A stretch of DNA of 64,000 nt from Bacillus_AB infantis_B (GCF_008180445.1 NZ_VTER01000011.1:1-64000), one strand, 5' to 3'; positions 39,958 to 49,468 are shown, counted from the stretch's first letter. Notes: a model not told the origin generated them from the letters alone. Made by a program: numbers and translations.

Positions 39958-41253
39958 TTGGATCAGTCATTGCGTGAGCAGCTCGTTCACAGGAAAGAAA
40001 GTCTTTATTTTGCTTTTGTCATTTTATTCGGCATCCTTACGTATGTGCTATTATCTATAACTATTATTGGCATTATCATGCTGGCCATTTTGCTGACTGC
40101 CACCATCATTCTCCACGGGCTGATGATGGGCGGGATCCGCAGGAACGGTGTAAAGCTTGGGGAAAAGCAATTCCCAGACTTGTATGAAAAGGCGGTTTCG
40201 GTGGCCGGGCAGATGGGGCTGGCCAAGGTCCCGGATATTTATATTGTGGAATCCGAAGGGGTTCTCAATGCTTTTGCATCCCGTTTTTTCAGAAAAAATA
40301 TGGTGGTGCTGTATTCTGGTATTTTTGAATTGATTGAGCAGAAAGCTGAGAAGGAGGTACTGTTTGTACTGGCACACGAGTTTGCCCATCTGAAACGAAG
40401 GCATGTGACAGTCAGCTTCCTGCTGCTGCCTGCTCTGTGGGTGCCATTCTTGGGAAATGCGTATTTAAGAGCTTGCGAGTATACCTGTGACCGCTATGCG
40501 GCCTACTATACTGAGTCTTATGAAGCTTCCAGGAACGCGCTGACAATGCTTGCCATCGGGAAAGAATTATATAAGAAGGTCGACCAGGAAACCTATATGG
40601 AACAGATCGAGTCGGAGCAGGGCATTTTCATCTGGCTGAATGAAAAGCTTTCCACTCATCCGCATCTTCCGAAAAGGCTGCATGCACTGGCACAGTTTTT
40701 TGCCCCGGAAACGGCACTGGTGCTTAAAGAGAAGCGAAGTACTGTCTGGATTGGTTCTATCGCAGCTGTGCTTTTTCTGGCCCTTGCCGGAATAGGGCTA
40801 TGGTTTGGCTTAAAAGGAATCGAAAATCTTGCTATGCTCCCAGATATGCCAATTGATGGACCAGTAGAAGAAGTGGAAGGAATTACGCCTCTGATGGAGG
40901 CTGCAGAGACAAATGACCTCGCCTCTATTGAAAACCAGATTGGGAATGGAGCTGACATTAATGCTGCTGACAGTGAAGGCTCAACTGCCCTGCACTGGGC
41001 CGTGTACAGCGGACAGGCCGATGCCGCCCGGCTCCTGGCAGAACACGGAGCTGATCCAAATACAGTGGATGCCTATGACACAACGCCTTTAATGAGCGCG
41101 GTTTTTGCAGATGATGCCAGTATGGCTGAATTGCTTCTGGAATATGGGGCAGATCCGTTATATACAGATGCAGAGGGCCTTACAGCCTATGATTATGCTC
41201 AGGAATACGGAAACCCTGAAGTATTGGAAGTGCTTAAGCCATATTATGAATAA
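39958..41253 (+). CDS. M48 membrane metalloprotease with C-terminal ankyrin repeats
   Basis: This protein of 431 residues has two N-terminal membrane helices (about 16-56), a zinc protease domain with HEFAH (140-144) and the third ligand Glu174 in CEYTCDRYAAYY, a further membrane helix (263-285), and then three to four ankyrin repeats (309-430; PLMEAAETNDLASIENQI, TALHWAVYSGQADAARLL, TPLMSAVFADDASMAELL). HtpX-like proteases normally lack ankyrin repeats, so the repeats may recruit substrates or partners. Start is TTG 39958 with AAAGGATGG 7 bases upstream. No neighbour indicates the target. Confidence 0.85.
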   Translation: MDQSLREQLVHRKESLYFAFVILFGILTYVLLSITIIGIIMLAILLTATIILHGLMMGGIRRNGVKLGEKQFPDLYEKAVSVAGQMGLAKVPDIYIVESEGVLNAFASRFFRKNMVVLYSGIFELIEQKAEKEVLFVLAHEFAHLKRRHVTVSFLLLPALWVPFLGNAYLRACEYTCDRYAAYYTESYEASRNALTMLAIGKELYKKVDQETYMEQIESEQGIFIWLNEKLSTHPHLPKRLHALAQFFAPETALVLKEKRSTVWIGSIAAVLFLALAGIGLWFGLKGIENLAMLPDMPIDGPVEEVEGITPLMEAAETNDLASIENQIGNGADINAADSEGSTALHWAVYSGQADAARLLAEHGADPNTVDAYDTTPLMSAVFADDASMAELLLEYGADPLYTDAEGLTAYDYAQEYGNPEVLEVLKPYYE

Positions 41254-41259
41254 GAAATG

Positions 41260-41292
41260 CACGCTGCTGATGAATTCAGCAGCGTTTTTTTG
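41260..41292 (+). terminator. Terminator of M48-ankyrin gene
   Basis: ACGCTGCTGA pairs with TCAGCAGCGT, followed by TTTTTT. Confidence 0.9.
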
Positions 41293-41349
41293 TGCTTATC
41301 CATGAGCTTTTCGAGTAGGCGCTGTCTGCCGTCTAAACAAACACCGTGC

Positions 41350-41355
41350 TATAAT
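41350..41355 (+). promoter_or_regulatory. Probable -10 of the MOSC gene
   Basis: TATAAT preceded by GC, 33 bases before the start codon; the -35 is not clear. Confidence 0.45.
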
Positions 41356-41388
41356 ATGGAAAAAAGCAGCAGGGAAGGGGAGAGAGGC

Positions 41389-42117
41389 ATGAAAGTGGGA
41401 ACGATTCAAGAAATCATCAGGCATCCTGTCAAATCCTTTGGAGGTGAAAGTGTGGCAGAGACGCGGCTCATGTCTTACGGATTATATGGAGACAGGAGCC
41501 ATGCTTTCCTGGACATATCCAGGCCCGGGAAATTCCTGACCATTACCCAGGCTCCCGAAATGGCCACATTTTCAGCTCGTTTTGCAGGAAAGGAACAGGA
41601 TAATATGTTTCCGGCTGTCATCATCAGAATGCCTGATGGAAGCAGCGCCGATTGGGGTGATCCCCGTGTAGCAGGATACTTAGAAAGCCTCACAGGCAAA
41701 AAATCTGAGCAGATTCAATACTCGCCAAAGAGTGTACCTTTAGGTCCAATAGAAGAGGAGCATCTGCAGCTCGTTTCCGCCGCTTCACTGAGAAAGCTCG
41801 GTGAAATGCGGGGCAGGGAAGTTGATCACCGGCGCTTCCGGGCAAATATAATCCTTGATATTGAAGGATCTGTTCCCTTTGCAGAAGAAAGCTGGTTTGG
41901 GAAAAAGCTGATCATCGGCAGCGGAGGATCCACTATCATGATTAAGCGTCATTGTGAAAGATGCCAGATCATCACAGTCGATCCGGAGGATGCCGGTAAG
42001 GATGCCTCCCTTCTGAAGATGGTTGCCAAAGAAAGGAGCAATCATTTCGGCGTCTATGCTTCAGTGGTGCGTACAGGTCCGATCCGAACAGGTGATACAA
42101 TCTATCTTTCAGATTGA
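41389..42117 (+). CDS. MOSC domain protein
   Basis: This protein of 242 residues has the N-terminal beta-barrel (VGTIQEIIRHPVKSFGGE) and MOSC domain of the YcbX/mARC type. KRHCERCQIITVDP contains the conserved cysteine that would bind the molybdenum cofactor or carry sulfur. Members reduce N-hydroxylated compounds or deliver sulfur; the exact role here is unknown. ATG 41389 follows AGGGGAGAGAGGC, so the longer open frame back to 41257, which runs through a terminator, is not used. Confidence 0.85.
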   Translation: MKVGTIQEIIRHPVKSFGGESVAETRLMSYGLYGDRSHAFLDISRPGKFLTITQAPEMATFSARFAGKEQDNMFPAVIIRMPDGSSADWGDPRVAGYLESLTGKKSEQIQYSPKSVPLGPIEEEHLQLVSAASLRKLGEMRGREVDHRRFRANIILDIEGSVPFAEESWFGKKLIIGSGGSTIMIKRHCERCQIITVDPEDAGKDASLLKMVAKERSNHFGVYASVVRTGPIRTGDTIYLSD

Positions 42118-42168
42118 CCGAGGAAAATTTTTCCTTCACTTCGCCGTATATATATCGGGGGGAAAACA

Positions 42169-42882
42169 ATGAAACTATTAACAGCGCAAATAAAACAGGC
42201 GGGATACAGCAAAGAAGCTCCATATCTGCAGGATATTCAATTTGAAGTCCATTCAGGAGAGCTGATCGGCCTGATCGGGGCGAATGGTGCGGGAAAGAGC
42301 ACAACCATTAAAACGATCCTTGGCCTGATGGAATATACAGAAGGAGAAACCGTTTTGAAAGAGGGGATCAAATATTCTTATGTTCCCGAGCGGCCCATCT
42401 TTTATGACGAGCTTACATTATGGGAGCATCTCGACTTCATCGCTGCAGTAGAAGGGCTCAGCGATCAGGAATACAGGAAGCAGGCGGAAGAGCTGCTCGA
42501 GCTGTATAAGCTGGCAGACTATGCACATGATTATCCCCATACATATTCAAAAGGAATGCAGCAGAAGGCCATGCTGGTCCTCTCTCTGATCATCAATCCT
42601 TCTGTATATATCATTGATGAGCCTTTCATCGGCCTGGATCCAAATGCAACCAGGCTATTCCTGGAATCAGTCGAAAAGGAGCGCCAGAAGGGTGCAGGCA
42701 TTTTGATGTCGACCCATGTTCTGGACACTGCCGAAAAAGTTTGCGACAGGTTTATAATCATTAATAAAGGCAGGGTCGCGGCATCAGGGACCATGGATGA
42801 AATCAGGCAGCAATGCGGCCTGCCGGGCGGGTCGCTGTTCGACTGCTTCCACATGTATTCAGAGGAGCATGTATATGACTAG
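42169..42882 (+). CDS. ythP: ABC transporter ATP-binding protein, EcsA-like
   Basis: This 237-residue ATPase has Walker A GANGAGKST (37-45), the signature YSKGMQQKAML and Walker B YIIDEPFIGLD. LTLWEHLDFIAAVEGL is typical of EcsA-type proteins. It pairs with the membrane protein that follows (8-base overlap), corresponding to B. subtilis YthP/YthQ. Direction and substrate of transport are unknown; Ecs systems affect secretion and intramembrane proteolysis. GGGGGGAAAACA precedes the ATG. Confidence 0.85.
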   Translation: MKLLTAQIKQAGYSKEAPYLQDIQFEVHSGELIGLIGANGAGKSTTIKTILGLMEYTEGETVLKEGIKYSYVPERPIFYDELTLWEHLDFIAAVEGLSDQEYRKQAEELLELYKLADYAHDYPHTYSKGMQQKAMLVLSLIINPSVYIIDEPFIGLDPNATRLFLESVEKERQKGAGILMSTHVLDTAEKVCDRFIIINKGRVAASGTMDEIRQQCGLPGGSLFDCFHMYSEEHVYD

Positions 42883-44062
42883 CAGCAGGCTCCTTCTTAA
42901 AAGGCTTTCGGCAGAATGGAAATATCAGTACAGCATCTTCAAATCAATTGCGGACTGGACCATCATACTCTATCTGGCGGTTCCTGCAGCAGTCATCTCC
43001 TTTTTCATATACAGATCCTGGTGGACAGAAATGCCCGGGTGGATTTTAATGGTGCCGGCAGCTTTCCTGTTCCTTCCAGGCTATATTGCCTCATGGGGCG
43101 GCCAATACCGAACCTTTATCCAAGAGGCAGATAAGGTATTTCTAATTAAAAACCGGAGGCTTTATTTCGGCCTTAAAAAAGGAGCTTTCCTCTATTCTCT
43201 TCTGGCTGGAGCATTCCAGGCAGCCTTCATAGCCATTCTGCTGCTTCCCTTTTTAATGGGGCATTACGGCTTTACAATGGCACATGCTGTTTCCTATTTC
43301 CTGTTTTTCTTTTCCTGCAGAGTGTTTATTATGTGGCTGAAGCAAAGTCTGAGGAAGATAGAAGGGAAGTTTCTAAGGATACTATCCAGTCTTGTAAGCT
43401 TTGTGCTTTTAAGCTGGATAGTCCAGCTTATTTTTGCCTTGTGGCTCGGGGGAAATCTGCTGCTCTTTAATATTTCTGCTATTCTGCTGCTTGCCCTGGG
43501 AATCTTCCTATACAACAGGAATCTGTCAAAAACACATACCTTTGATACTGAAGCGGCATTTGAGAGGGAAGAAAAAGTCAAATATACAGGTCTGATTTTC
43601 CAGCTCTCCTATGAGGTAGAGATGCCTTCGCCTTCCACAGTAAGAAAAAAGCCTTTTTTGTTCAGGCATTCAAAAAGGATCTTTAAAAAAAGGACGGTCT
43701 CTGCCGGATTTCTGGAAGTTTTCATTAAAGTATTCCTGCGCAACCCGTCTTATTGGGGAAACTATTTAAAAATCATATCACCTGCAGTGGCAGCGATTGT
43801 CATCATTCCGCCTGTCTGGTTAAAAACGCTTATAGCCATCGGCTTCCTCATCATGATGTATTCCTGGCTGCAGATGGTTTGGGGGAAAATCACTATCTCC
43901 CACCCCCTCACAAAAAAATACGGTGAAAGAGATGCGTATTTTTCGGCACGAACCAAAGCGGTATGTGTTCTCTTTCTTCTGTCCATCATTCTTGTTATAC
44001 TGGCGGCAGCGGGAGGACTTTGGCTGACAGGCCAGATGCCTGCTGGCAGCCATTCTCTTTGA
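42875..44062 (+). CDS. ythQ: ABC transporter membrane protein, EcsB-like
   Basis: This protein of 395 residues has about nine hydrophobic helices and an EcsB-type middle portion. The start is ATG 42875, inside the last codons of ythP, with GAGGAG 7 bases upstream, so the two are translationally coupled. The frame is open further upstream, but that part is a shadow of ythP. A soluble loop (about 205-260, rich in lysine) carries the cytoplasmic contact region. It probably acts with YthP; the substrate is unknown. Confidence 0.83.
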   Translation: MTSSRLLLKRLSAEWKYQYSIFKSIADWTIILYLAVPAAVISFFIYRSWWTEMPGWILMVPAAFLFLPGYIASWGGQYRTFIQEADKVFLIKNRRLYFGLKKGAFLYSLLAGAFQAAFIAILLLPFLMGHYGFTMAHAVSYFLFFFSCRVFIMWLKQSLRKIEGKFLRILSSLVSFVLLSWIVQLIFALWLGGNLLLFNISAILLLALGIFLYNRNLSKTHTFDTEAAFEREEKVKYTGLIFQLSYEVEMPSPSTVRKKPFLFRHSKRIFKKRTVSAGFLEVFIKVFLRNPSYWGNYLKIISPAVAAIVIIPPVWLKTLIAIGFLIMMYSWLQMVWGKITISHPLTKKYGERDAYFSARTKAVCVLFLLSIILVILAAAGGLWLTGQMPAGSHSL

Positions 44063-44156
44063 TTTAAGGTTTTTCATTGAAATGATTTATAATGGAAGAG
44101 CGAAAGTGGTTTTACTATTCCGGCAGCAGCCGGTCTTGTACATAAGGAGGATTTGT

Positions 44157-45575
44157 ATGAAAAACATTGATTGGCAGAAAGAAATAGAAGAACGGGAGCC
44201 GGCTTTCCTGGCTGATACCCAGAAGTTTCTGCAAATCAGGAGCGTTCTGGATGAAGAGAATGCGACTGAAGATGCCCCTCTGGGAAAAGAAGTCAAAGAA
44301 GCACTTGATTTTATGCTGGAGCTGGGCAGCAAGGACGGATTCTCCGTGAAAAACACCGGAAATCTTGCAGGACATATTGAGTTTGGGAATGGAGAAGAAA
44401 TCGTCGGGATTCTTTGCCACGTCGATGTTGTTCCTGAAGGTGACGGATGGACAAGCGATCCTTTTGCTGCAGAAATAAGGGATGGAAAGATTTTTGCACG
44501 CGGGGCGCTGGATGATAAAGGGCCTACTATGGCCGCTTATTATGCTATGAAAATAGTCAAGGAGCTTGGGCTGCCGCTGAGCAAAAAAGTGCGGATGATC
44601 GTCGGGACCGACGAAGAGAGCGATTGGCGCTGTGTGGACCATTATTTCAAGCACGAGCAGATGCCTGATATCGGCTTTGCCCCAGATGCTGATTTTCCGA
44701 TCATTTATGCAGAAAAAGGAATTTCCGACTTTGACCTTGTTCAGGAAAGCACGGCAGAAAATCAGGATGGCGATGTCAAGGCAGAAGTTGCTTCTTTCCA
44801 GTCCGGCCGAAGATACAACATGGTCCCCGACTATGCCAAAGCATCCCTGCTTGTCCATCATGAACAGACAGAGGTGCTGCAGCGGTTTGTCGATTTCCAG
44901 AAGCAGCATGACCTGAAGGGCAGCTATCATGTGGATAATGGTGAATTGATACTTGAGGTTGAAGGAATTTCTGCACATGGAATGGAGCCTGATAACGGGA
45001 AGAATGCAGGCTTATATTTAGCTAAATTCCTGTCGGAGCTTTCAATCGATTCAAAGGCAGCCCAATTTTTCAGCTTTGCTGACCGCTATTTCTTCAAGGA
45101 TTCCCGAGGCATTCAGCTGGGCGCGGCCTTTTCTGACGATATCACAGGCGACCTGACCATCAATCTTGGCAAGATGAGCTATTCACAGGCAGAAGGCGGA
45201 CGGCTAGGATTGAATCTCCGCTACCCTGTCACCAATGATATGGCTTTAACCAAGGAAACCGTCATGGCTGCCGCTGGAAAAGAAGGGTTCCGCCTCGAAA
45301 ACTTTACAGATTCCAAGCCCCATCATGTGGATGAGGATACTTTCCTGATCCAGACGCTGAAAAAAGTGTATGAGGAGCAGACTGGAGATGAGGCCAAGCT
45401 AATTTCGATCGGGGGAGGAACGTATGCCCGTTCCCTGAAGGCCGGTGTCGCTTTTGGTCCATTATTCCCTGACAGGGAGGACATTGCCCACCAGAAGGAT
45501 GAATATATGTTTATTGAGGACCTTGTAAAAGCTGCAGCCATCTATGCACAGGCCATTTATGAGCTGGCAAAATAA
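44157..45575 (+). CDS. ytjP: M20 dipeptidase, PepV type
   Basis: This two-zinc peptidase has 472 residues. Metal ligands are His88 and the catalytic Asp90 in CHVDVVPEGDGW, Asp120 in GALDDKGP, the acidic pair Glu153/Glu154 in GTDEESDW, and Asp in FAPDADFP. The insert and length match PepV/YtjP, which cleaves dipeptides, including ones with an N-terminal D- or beta-residue. ATG 44157 follows AAGGAGGATTTGT. A D-amino acid transaminase gene follows 39 bases later. Confidence 0.92.
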   Translation: MKNIDWQKEIEEREPAFLADTQKFLQIRSVLDEENATEDAPLGKEVKEALDFMLELGSKDGFSVKNTGNLAGHIEFGNGEEIVGILCHVDVVPEGDGWTSDPFAAEIRDGKIFARGALDDKGPTMAAYYAMKIVKELGLPLSKKVRMIVGTDEESDWRCVDHYFKHEQMPDIGFAPDADFPIIYAEKGISDFDLVQESTAENQDGDVKAEVASFQSGRRYNMVPDYAKASLLVHHEQTEVLQRFVDFQKQHDLKGSYHVDNGELILEVEGISAHGMEPDNGKNAGLYLAKFLSELSIDSKAAQFFSFADRYFFKDSRGIQLGAAFSDDITGDLTINLGKMSYSQAEGGRLGLNLRYPVTNDMALTKETVMAAAGKEGFRLENFTDSKPHHVDEDTFLIQTLKKVYEEQTGDEAKLISIGGGTYARSLKAGVAFGPLFPDREDIAHQKDEYMFIEDLVKAAAIYAQAIYELAK

Positions 45576-45614
45576 AAGAAACAGGCTGAATAATTGTATA
45601 GGGGAGGAACGGAA

Positions 45615-46490
45615 GTGGAATATGCTATCCTGAATGGGAAATTGATTGAACGCAAGGATGCCAAGGTTGACATCGAAGACAGAGGCTATCAGTTTGGCGA
45701 TGGTGTCTATGAAGTAATCCGGGTATATAACGGCAAAATGTTTACAGCTGAGGAACACCTGAACAGGCTGTCTGAAAGCTGTGAAAAAATCGGACTGAAC
45801 CCTGGTTTTACAAAGGCAGAGCTCAAAACGAAACTGGAAGAGCTGATCGGGAAGAACAAGATTGGTTTCGGAACAGTCTACCTTCAGTATTCAAGGGGCA
45901 TTTCGCCAAGGAATCACGCCTTTCCGGGCAGTGAAGTCCCTGCCGCTTTCGTAGCCTATACCCGTGAAGCTGCGCGGCCGGAGGAGAATATGAAATCGGG
46001 AATCAAGGCAATAGTGACTGAAGATATCCGCTGGCTCCGCTGCGATATTAAAAGCCTTAACCTGCTTGGCAATCTGCTGGCCAAGCAGAAGGCAGCCCAG
46101 TCCGGGTGCTTTGAAGCCATCCAGCACAGGGGCCATACAGTGACCGAGGGCAGCTCATCTAATATCTTTATTGTGAGCGGCGGTAAACTGGTGACACATC
46201 CGGCTGACCATTATATCCTTAACGGGATATCACGGCAAAAAGTGCTCGAGATTTCCCGTGAGAATGATATTCCGTTTGAGGAGAAAGCATTCACGATTGA
46301 TGAGCTCCTTGGTGCAGACGAAATCTTCATTTCCAGCACAACAGCTGAAGTGATGCCGGTCATCGGGATTGACGGCAGTCCTGTGAAGAACGGTAAGCCA
46401 GGAAAGCTGACGCAGAAGCTGCAAGGCCTATTCCTCGAAAAAATCGAAAAGGAATGCGGAAGCATTCAAACAGGTGCATTGAACAGCTGA
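45615..46490 (+). CDS. dat: D-amino acid transaminase
   Basis: This fold IV PLP enzyme has 291 residues and interconverts D-alanine and D-glutamate with their keto acids for peptidoglycan. The PLP lysine is Lys146 in DIKSLNLL, and FGDGVYEVIRVYNG and EGSSSNIF are fold-type IV motifs. The start is GTG 45615 with GGGGAGG 7 bases upstream. It probably forms an operon with ytjP, which could release D-amino acids from dipeptides; that functional link is inferred. Confidence 0.93.
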   Translation: MEYAILNGKLIERKDAKVDIEDRGYQFGDGVYEVIRVYNGKMFTAEEHLNRLSESCEKIGLNPGFTKAELKTKLEELIGKNKIGFGTVYLQYSRGISPRNHAFPGSEVPAAFVAYTREAARPEENMKSGIKAIVTEDIRWLRCDIKSLNLLGNLLAKQKAAQSGCFEAIQHRGHTVTEGSSSNIFIVSGGKLVTHPADHYILNGISRQKVLEISRENDIPFEEKAFTIDELLGADEIFISSTTAEVMPVIGIDGSPVKNGKPGKLTQKLQGLFLEKIEKECGSIQTGALNS

Positions 46491-46491
46491 A

Positions 46492-46538
46492 AAAAAACCG
46501 GCCAGGCACTCCAGATCAGGAGGCGTGGCCGGTTTTTT
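46492..46538. terminator. Bidirectional terminator dat/ytkP
   Basis: AAAAAACCGGCCA pairs perfectly with TGGCCGGTTTTTT; T runs on both strands. Confidence 0.92.
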
Positions 46539-46561
46539 CATATAAAGCTGTTTATTCTATC

Positions 46562-47494
46562 TTACTCAAAACGGAACAGGTCGCTGGAAAGGTATCTTTC
46601 CCCTGTATCACACACAATGAAGACGACTACATCTTCGGGTGTGAGCTTTTTGGCGACTTCGATGGCCGCAAAGCAGGCTGCCCCTGAGGAAGGGCCGACA
46701 AGGATGCCTTCCTCCCTGGCGAGCCTCCTTGTAGTGTCATAAGCTTCTTCGTCCTTAATCTGGTGGATTTCATCATATACATCCTGATTAAGGATTTCAG
46801 GGATAAAGCCGGGGCTGGTGCCAACAAGCTTATGCTTCCCTGGCTTCCCTCCTGAAAGGACTGGAGAGCCCTTCGGTTCGACAACGTGGACCTCAAGACC
46901 CGTATATTTCTCTTTCAGCACCTCTCCGGTTCCAGTGATCGTTCCGCCTGTGCCTGCAGTCGCGACGAAAGCAGACAGGGGCTTTCCGATCTGTTCCATC
47001 CCATCAATGATTTCAAGTGCAGTTGATGTTCTGTGGGCATCTGGATTTGCTTCGTTATCAAACTGCATCGGGACAAAGCTGTCCGGGATTTCCTCAGCAA
47101 GCTCCAGCGCTTTTTTGATCGATCCCGGCATCTTTTCATCACCCGGTGTGAGGACCACTTCCGCACCGTACGCTTTCAGCAGATTGATCCGTTCAAGTGT
47201 CATTGTATCAGGCATAACAAGTATGGCCTTATAGCCGCGTGCAGCAGCGTTCATCGCAAGTCCGATCCCGGTATTCCCGCTTGTAGGCTCAATGATGGTT
47301 GACCCTTTTTTCAGCCTTCCTTCTTCCTCTGCTTTAATGATCATATTAAAAGCTGCCCGATCTTTGACGCTTTTGCTCGGGTTGTAAAATTCGAGCTTGG
47401 CATAAATGGCTGCCCCATACTCTGGAGCCAGCCTGTTCAGCTTCACGAGCGGCGTGTCGCCAATCAAGTCAGACAGGTTGTCTACAACCTTCAT
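46562..47494 (-). CDS. ytkP: Cysteine synthase (O-acetylserine sulfhydrylase family)
   Basis: This PLP enzyme has 310 residues and makes cysteine from O-acetylserine and sulfide. The PLP lysine is Lys44 in NPSKSVKDRAA, and the substrate loop is TSGNTG at 71-76. TAGTGGTITG binds the phosphate. It matches B. subtilis YtkP, a paralogue of CysK. ATG 47494 follows AAAGGAAGAG; the in-frame start at 47548 has no ribosome site. No T-box or S-box is seen upstream. Confidence 0.9.
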   Translation of the reverse strand: MKVVDNLSDLIGDTPLVKLNRLAPEYGAAIYAKLEFYNPSKSVKDRAAFNMIIKAEEEGRLKKGSTIIEPTSGNTGIGLAMNAAARGYKAILVMPDTMTLERINLLKAYGAEVVLTPGDEKMPGSIKKALELAEEIPDSFVPMQFDNEANPDAHRTSTALEIIDGMEQIGKPLSAFVATAGTGGTITGTGEVLKEKYTGLEVHVVEPKGSPVLSGGKPGKHKLVGTSPGFIPEILNQDVYDEIHQIKDEEAYDTTRRLAREEGILVGPSSGAACFAAIEVAKKLTPEDVVVFIVCDTGERYLSSDLFRFE

Positions 47495-47604
47495 AAAACT
47501 CTTCCTTTCTAAAAATAATAATAAAGCTATTTTGCATTCCTTCAGCAATTCTCATGCAAAAGGAGGGAAAACTAAATGATTTTCATTTCATGCTTTGCTC
47601 CATA

Positions 47605-47634
47605 ATCATACCTAAAAGGTGGGAAGGCTATCAA
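47605..47634 (-). promoter_or_regulatory. ytkP promoter
   Basis: On the minus strand TTGATA (47634-47629), 18 bases, then TATGAT (47610-47605). Confidence 0.6.
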
Positions 47635-47723
47635 ATCTTAAGGATTTTCCGGCAGCTTTTTGTTCCCGGCTGTGCAAATTTTGTTAAAATAAATAGAAAT
47701 GTCGTGGAAAGGGCGTTTTATTG

Positions 47724-48281
47724 ATGTTAACACATTATTTTTTTGCTGTGCGGCTTCCTGAGGATGCCAAAGATAAGCTGAAGCTGAAATGCGAAGCGGC
47801 AGCAGGAATGCTTGAATTTAAAAAATGGGTCCATTATCAGGATTATCATATTACGCTGGCCTTTCTGGGAAATGCCGGGAAAGATCAGCTGCAGCATGCA
47901 GCCAGGCTTGTCAGGAAGGCACTTGAGGAAGAGGAAACTTTCAGCTTATCCACCTCAAGGTTTGGCGTCTTCGGAAAGCCGGATCAGCCCAGGATCTTTT
48001 GGGCGGACACAGCTGCCCAGCCCAGGCTTGACGAGGTAAGGAAGAAAGTTTTTGATGCCTGTAAGGAAGCAGGCTTTCAGCTGGAGACCCGGCCATTTAA
48101 GCCGCATATCACTCTGGCAAGGAAGTGGGCAGGCAGCAGCCCTTTTGAACCGGGCCTTTTGGGAAATACATCTGTTTTAACAGAGTCAATCTCATTTCCT
48201 GCGGCAGAAGTGGTTTTATATCAGACGCATATGGATAGAAGTCCTAAATACGAAGCAATCGAGGTTTATACACTGAAATAA
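47724..48281 (+). CDS. ytlP: RNA 2',3'-cyclic phosphodiesterase (2H family)
   Basis: This 2H phosphoesterase has 185 residues. The two HxT motifs are HIT at 42-44 (YHITLAFLG) and HIT at 128-130 (PHITLARKW). The family (ThpR, once called 2'-5' RNA ligase) hydrolyses 2',3'-cyclic phosphates at RNA ends. Start ATG 47724 is 10 bases from AAAGGG; TTG 47721 is also possible. It leads the ytlP-ytlQ pair, 29 bases before the next gene. Confidence 0.87.
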   Translation: MLTHYFFAVRLPEDAKDKLKLKCEAAAGMLEFKKWVHYQDYHITLAFLGNAGKDQLQHAARLVRKALEEEETFSLSTSRFGVFGKPDQPRIFWADTAAQPRLDEVRKKVFDACKEAGFQLETRPFKPHITLARKWAGSSPFEPGLLGNTSVLTESISFPAAEVVLYQTHMDRSPKYEAIEVYTLK

Positions 48282-48310
48282 AATACAAGGAAACAAGGAA
48301 GGCAGAGGGA

Positions 48311-49270
48311 ATGGGACAGTTAATAAAGCTACAGGATTATATTTCACGCTATGAACAGGATATCTTTTTATATCCTTCCAGATATGTCCGACTGAAGAAG
48401 CAGCGGTGGGCACAGCTTGTTGACGCATGGGAAAATAACGATGGGCGGTTTTTCGGCCCTGAACCGGGACAAGCAGAGGATGATTGGAAGCTGGAAGAAA
48501 AGCAGCCCCTGTCAGAGAAGATCAAGGGAATATTCAGTCTGAAAAGGAAGTCAGAGGAAGCTGAACAGCTGCCGGTTCCAGAAAAGGCAGTGGAAGAGAA
48601 GCTCGATTTTGATCCGCAGTTTGCCTCAAGGCCGGATACGGCAGATGAATTGAAGCAGCAATTCCTGGATCAGCTTTTTAAATTTCAAATGAAGTGGGCG
48701 AGCTCGACCATCATGGAAAAATCATTTGTTCAGAGATCCTTTTTCTATGACCCCGAGCTCCGCTTCCTCCTTCAGCGTTTTCCGGACACCTATCTGCTTC
48801 TTTATAAGCCTGTATTCCGTTTGAAAAAAGCGCCTGTGGAGGCAGAGTCGGTCTTTATTACGCCGACTGGGGCCTATTGCCTTTCCTTTATGGAAGAAGA
48901 TGAGCAGGCTGTTTTCATCGGTTCCAAGGAGCATTTCTGGTTAAAAAGGACAGGAAAGGAAGAAAAGAAAATACTGAATCCGCTCATCGCACTGGACCGG
49001 ACAGAAAAAATTGTAAAGAGCATTTTTCAAATGTATGAAATCGATTTCCCTGTACATAAAGTATTAGTAAGCCGGAAAGGCTATTTTGATTATCCGAATG
49101 TACCATATGGGGCAGAGCTGATTGAGAAGCGCGGATTCGAGGAGTGGTTTGAAGCTATGAGGAAAAACACGTCCCCCATCAAGCATAACCAGCTTAAAAG
49201 CGCGCAGATCCTCCTGCAATATTGCCAGACAACCTGTGTGAAACGCCCGGAGTGGGGAGAAGCTGAATAA
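48311..49270 (+). CDS. ytlQ: YtlQ-like protein with NERD-like C-terminal part
   Basis: This soluble protein of 319 residues is placed as YtlQ by position between ytlP and amyX. The first 120 residues are charged and probably partly disordered (KIKGIFSLKRKSEEAEQ). Residues 140-270 (ESVFITPTGAYCLSF, KILNPLIALDRTEKIVKSIF, VHKVLVSRKGYFDYP) resemble a nuclease-related (NERD) domain, but no catalytic motif can be stated firmly. AAGGAAGGCAGAGGGA precedes the ATG. Confidence 0.65.
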   Translation: MGQLIKLQDYISRYEQDIFLYPSRYVRLKKQRWAQLVDAWENNDGRFFGPEPGQAEDDWKLEEKQPLSEKIKGIFSLKRKSEEAEQLPVPEKAVEEKLDFDPQFASRPDTADELKQQFLDQLFKFQMKWASSTIMEKSFVQRSFFYDPELRFLLQRFPDTYLLLYKPVFRLKKAPVEAESVFITPTGAYCLSFMEEDEQAVFIGSKEHFWLKRTGKEEKKILNPLIALDRTEKIVKSIFQMYEIDFPVHKVLVSRKGYFDYPNVPYGAELIEKRGFEEWFEAMRKNTSPIKHNQLKSAQILLQYCQTTCVKRPEWGEAE

Positions 49271-49333
49271 GGCTGCATGATCTTAAATACATGCCTGGAC
49301 GACTATCAAAAGGACATGTTAGTGTTTCATCCC

Positions 49334-49360
49334 GATTTGGGCTCAAACGTGTGAAAAGCT
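49334..49360 (+). repeat. Solitary arm of family 3 element
   Basis: GATTTGGGCTCAAACGTGTG resembles the left arm and small hairpin start of the element at 23635-23716, one T shorter and with two changes. No matching right arm is found nearby. Confidence 0.5.
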
Positions 49361-49468
49361 GTTAAGGCACCCTTTACAAAATGCCCTGGGCAAGGTTTGG
49401 GGCAGCCTGTATTACAGGTAATAAGGAAGTACTCGGAGGAAAGCCGAGAAGAGAAGCGGAGTGAGACG

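Noticed and set aside
44115..44978. A 287-codon minus-strand frame opposite ytjP
   Set aside because: Shadow of the M20 peptidase gene; no independent support.
47570..47600. Possible Fur box upstream of ytkP (AAATGATTTTCATTT)
   Set aside because: Symmetry is only partial against the 7-1-7 consensus, and iron control of this gene is not expected.
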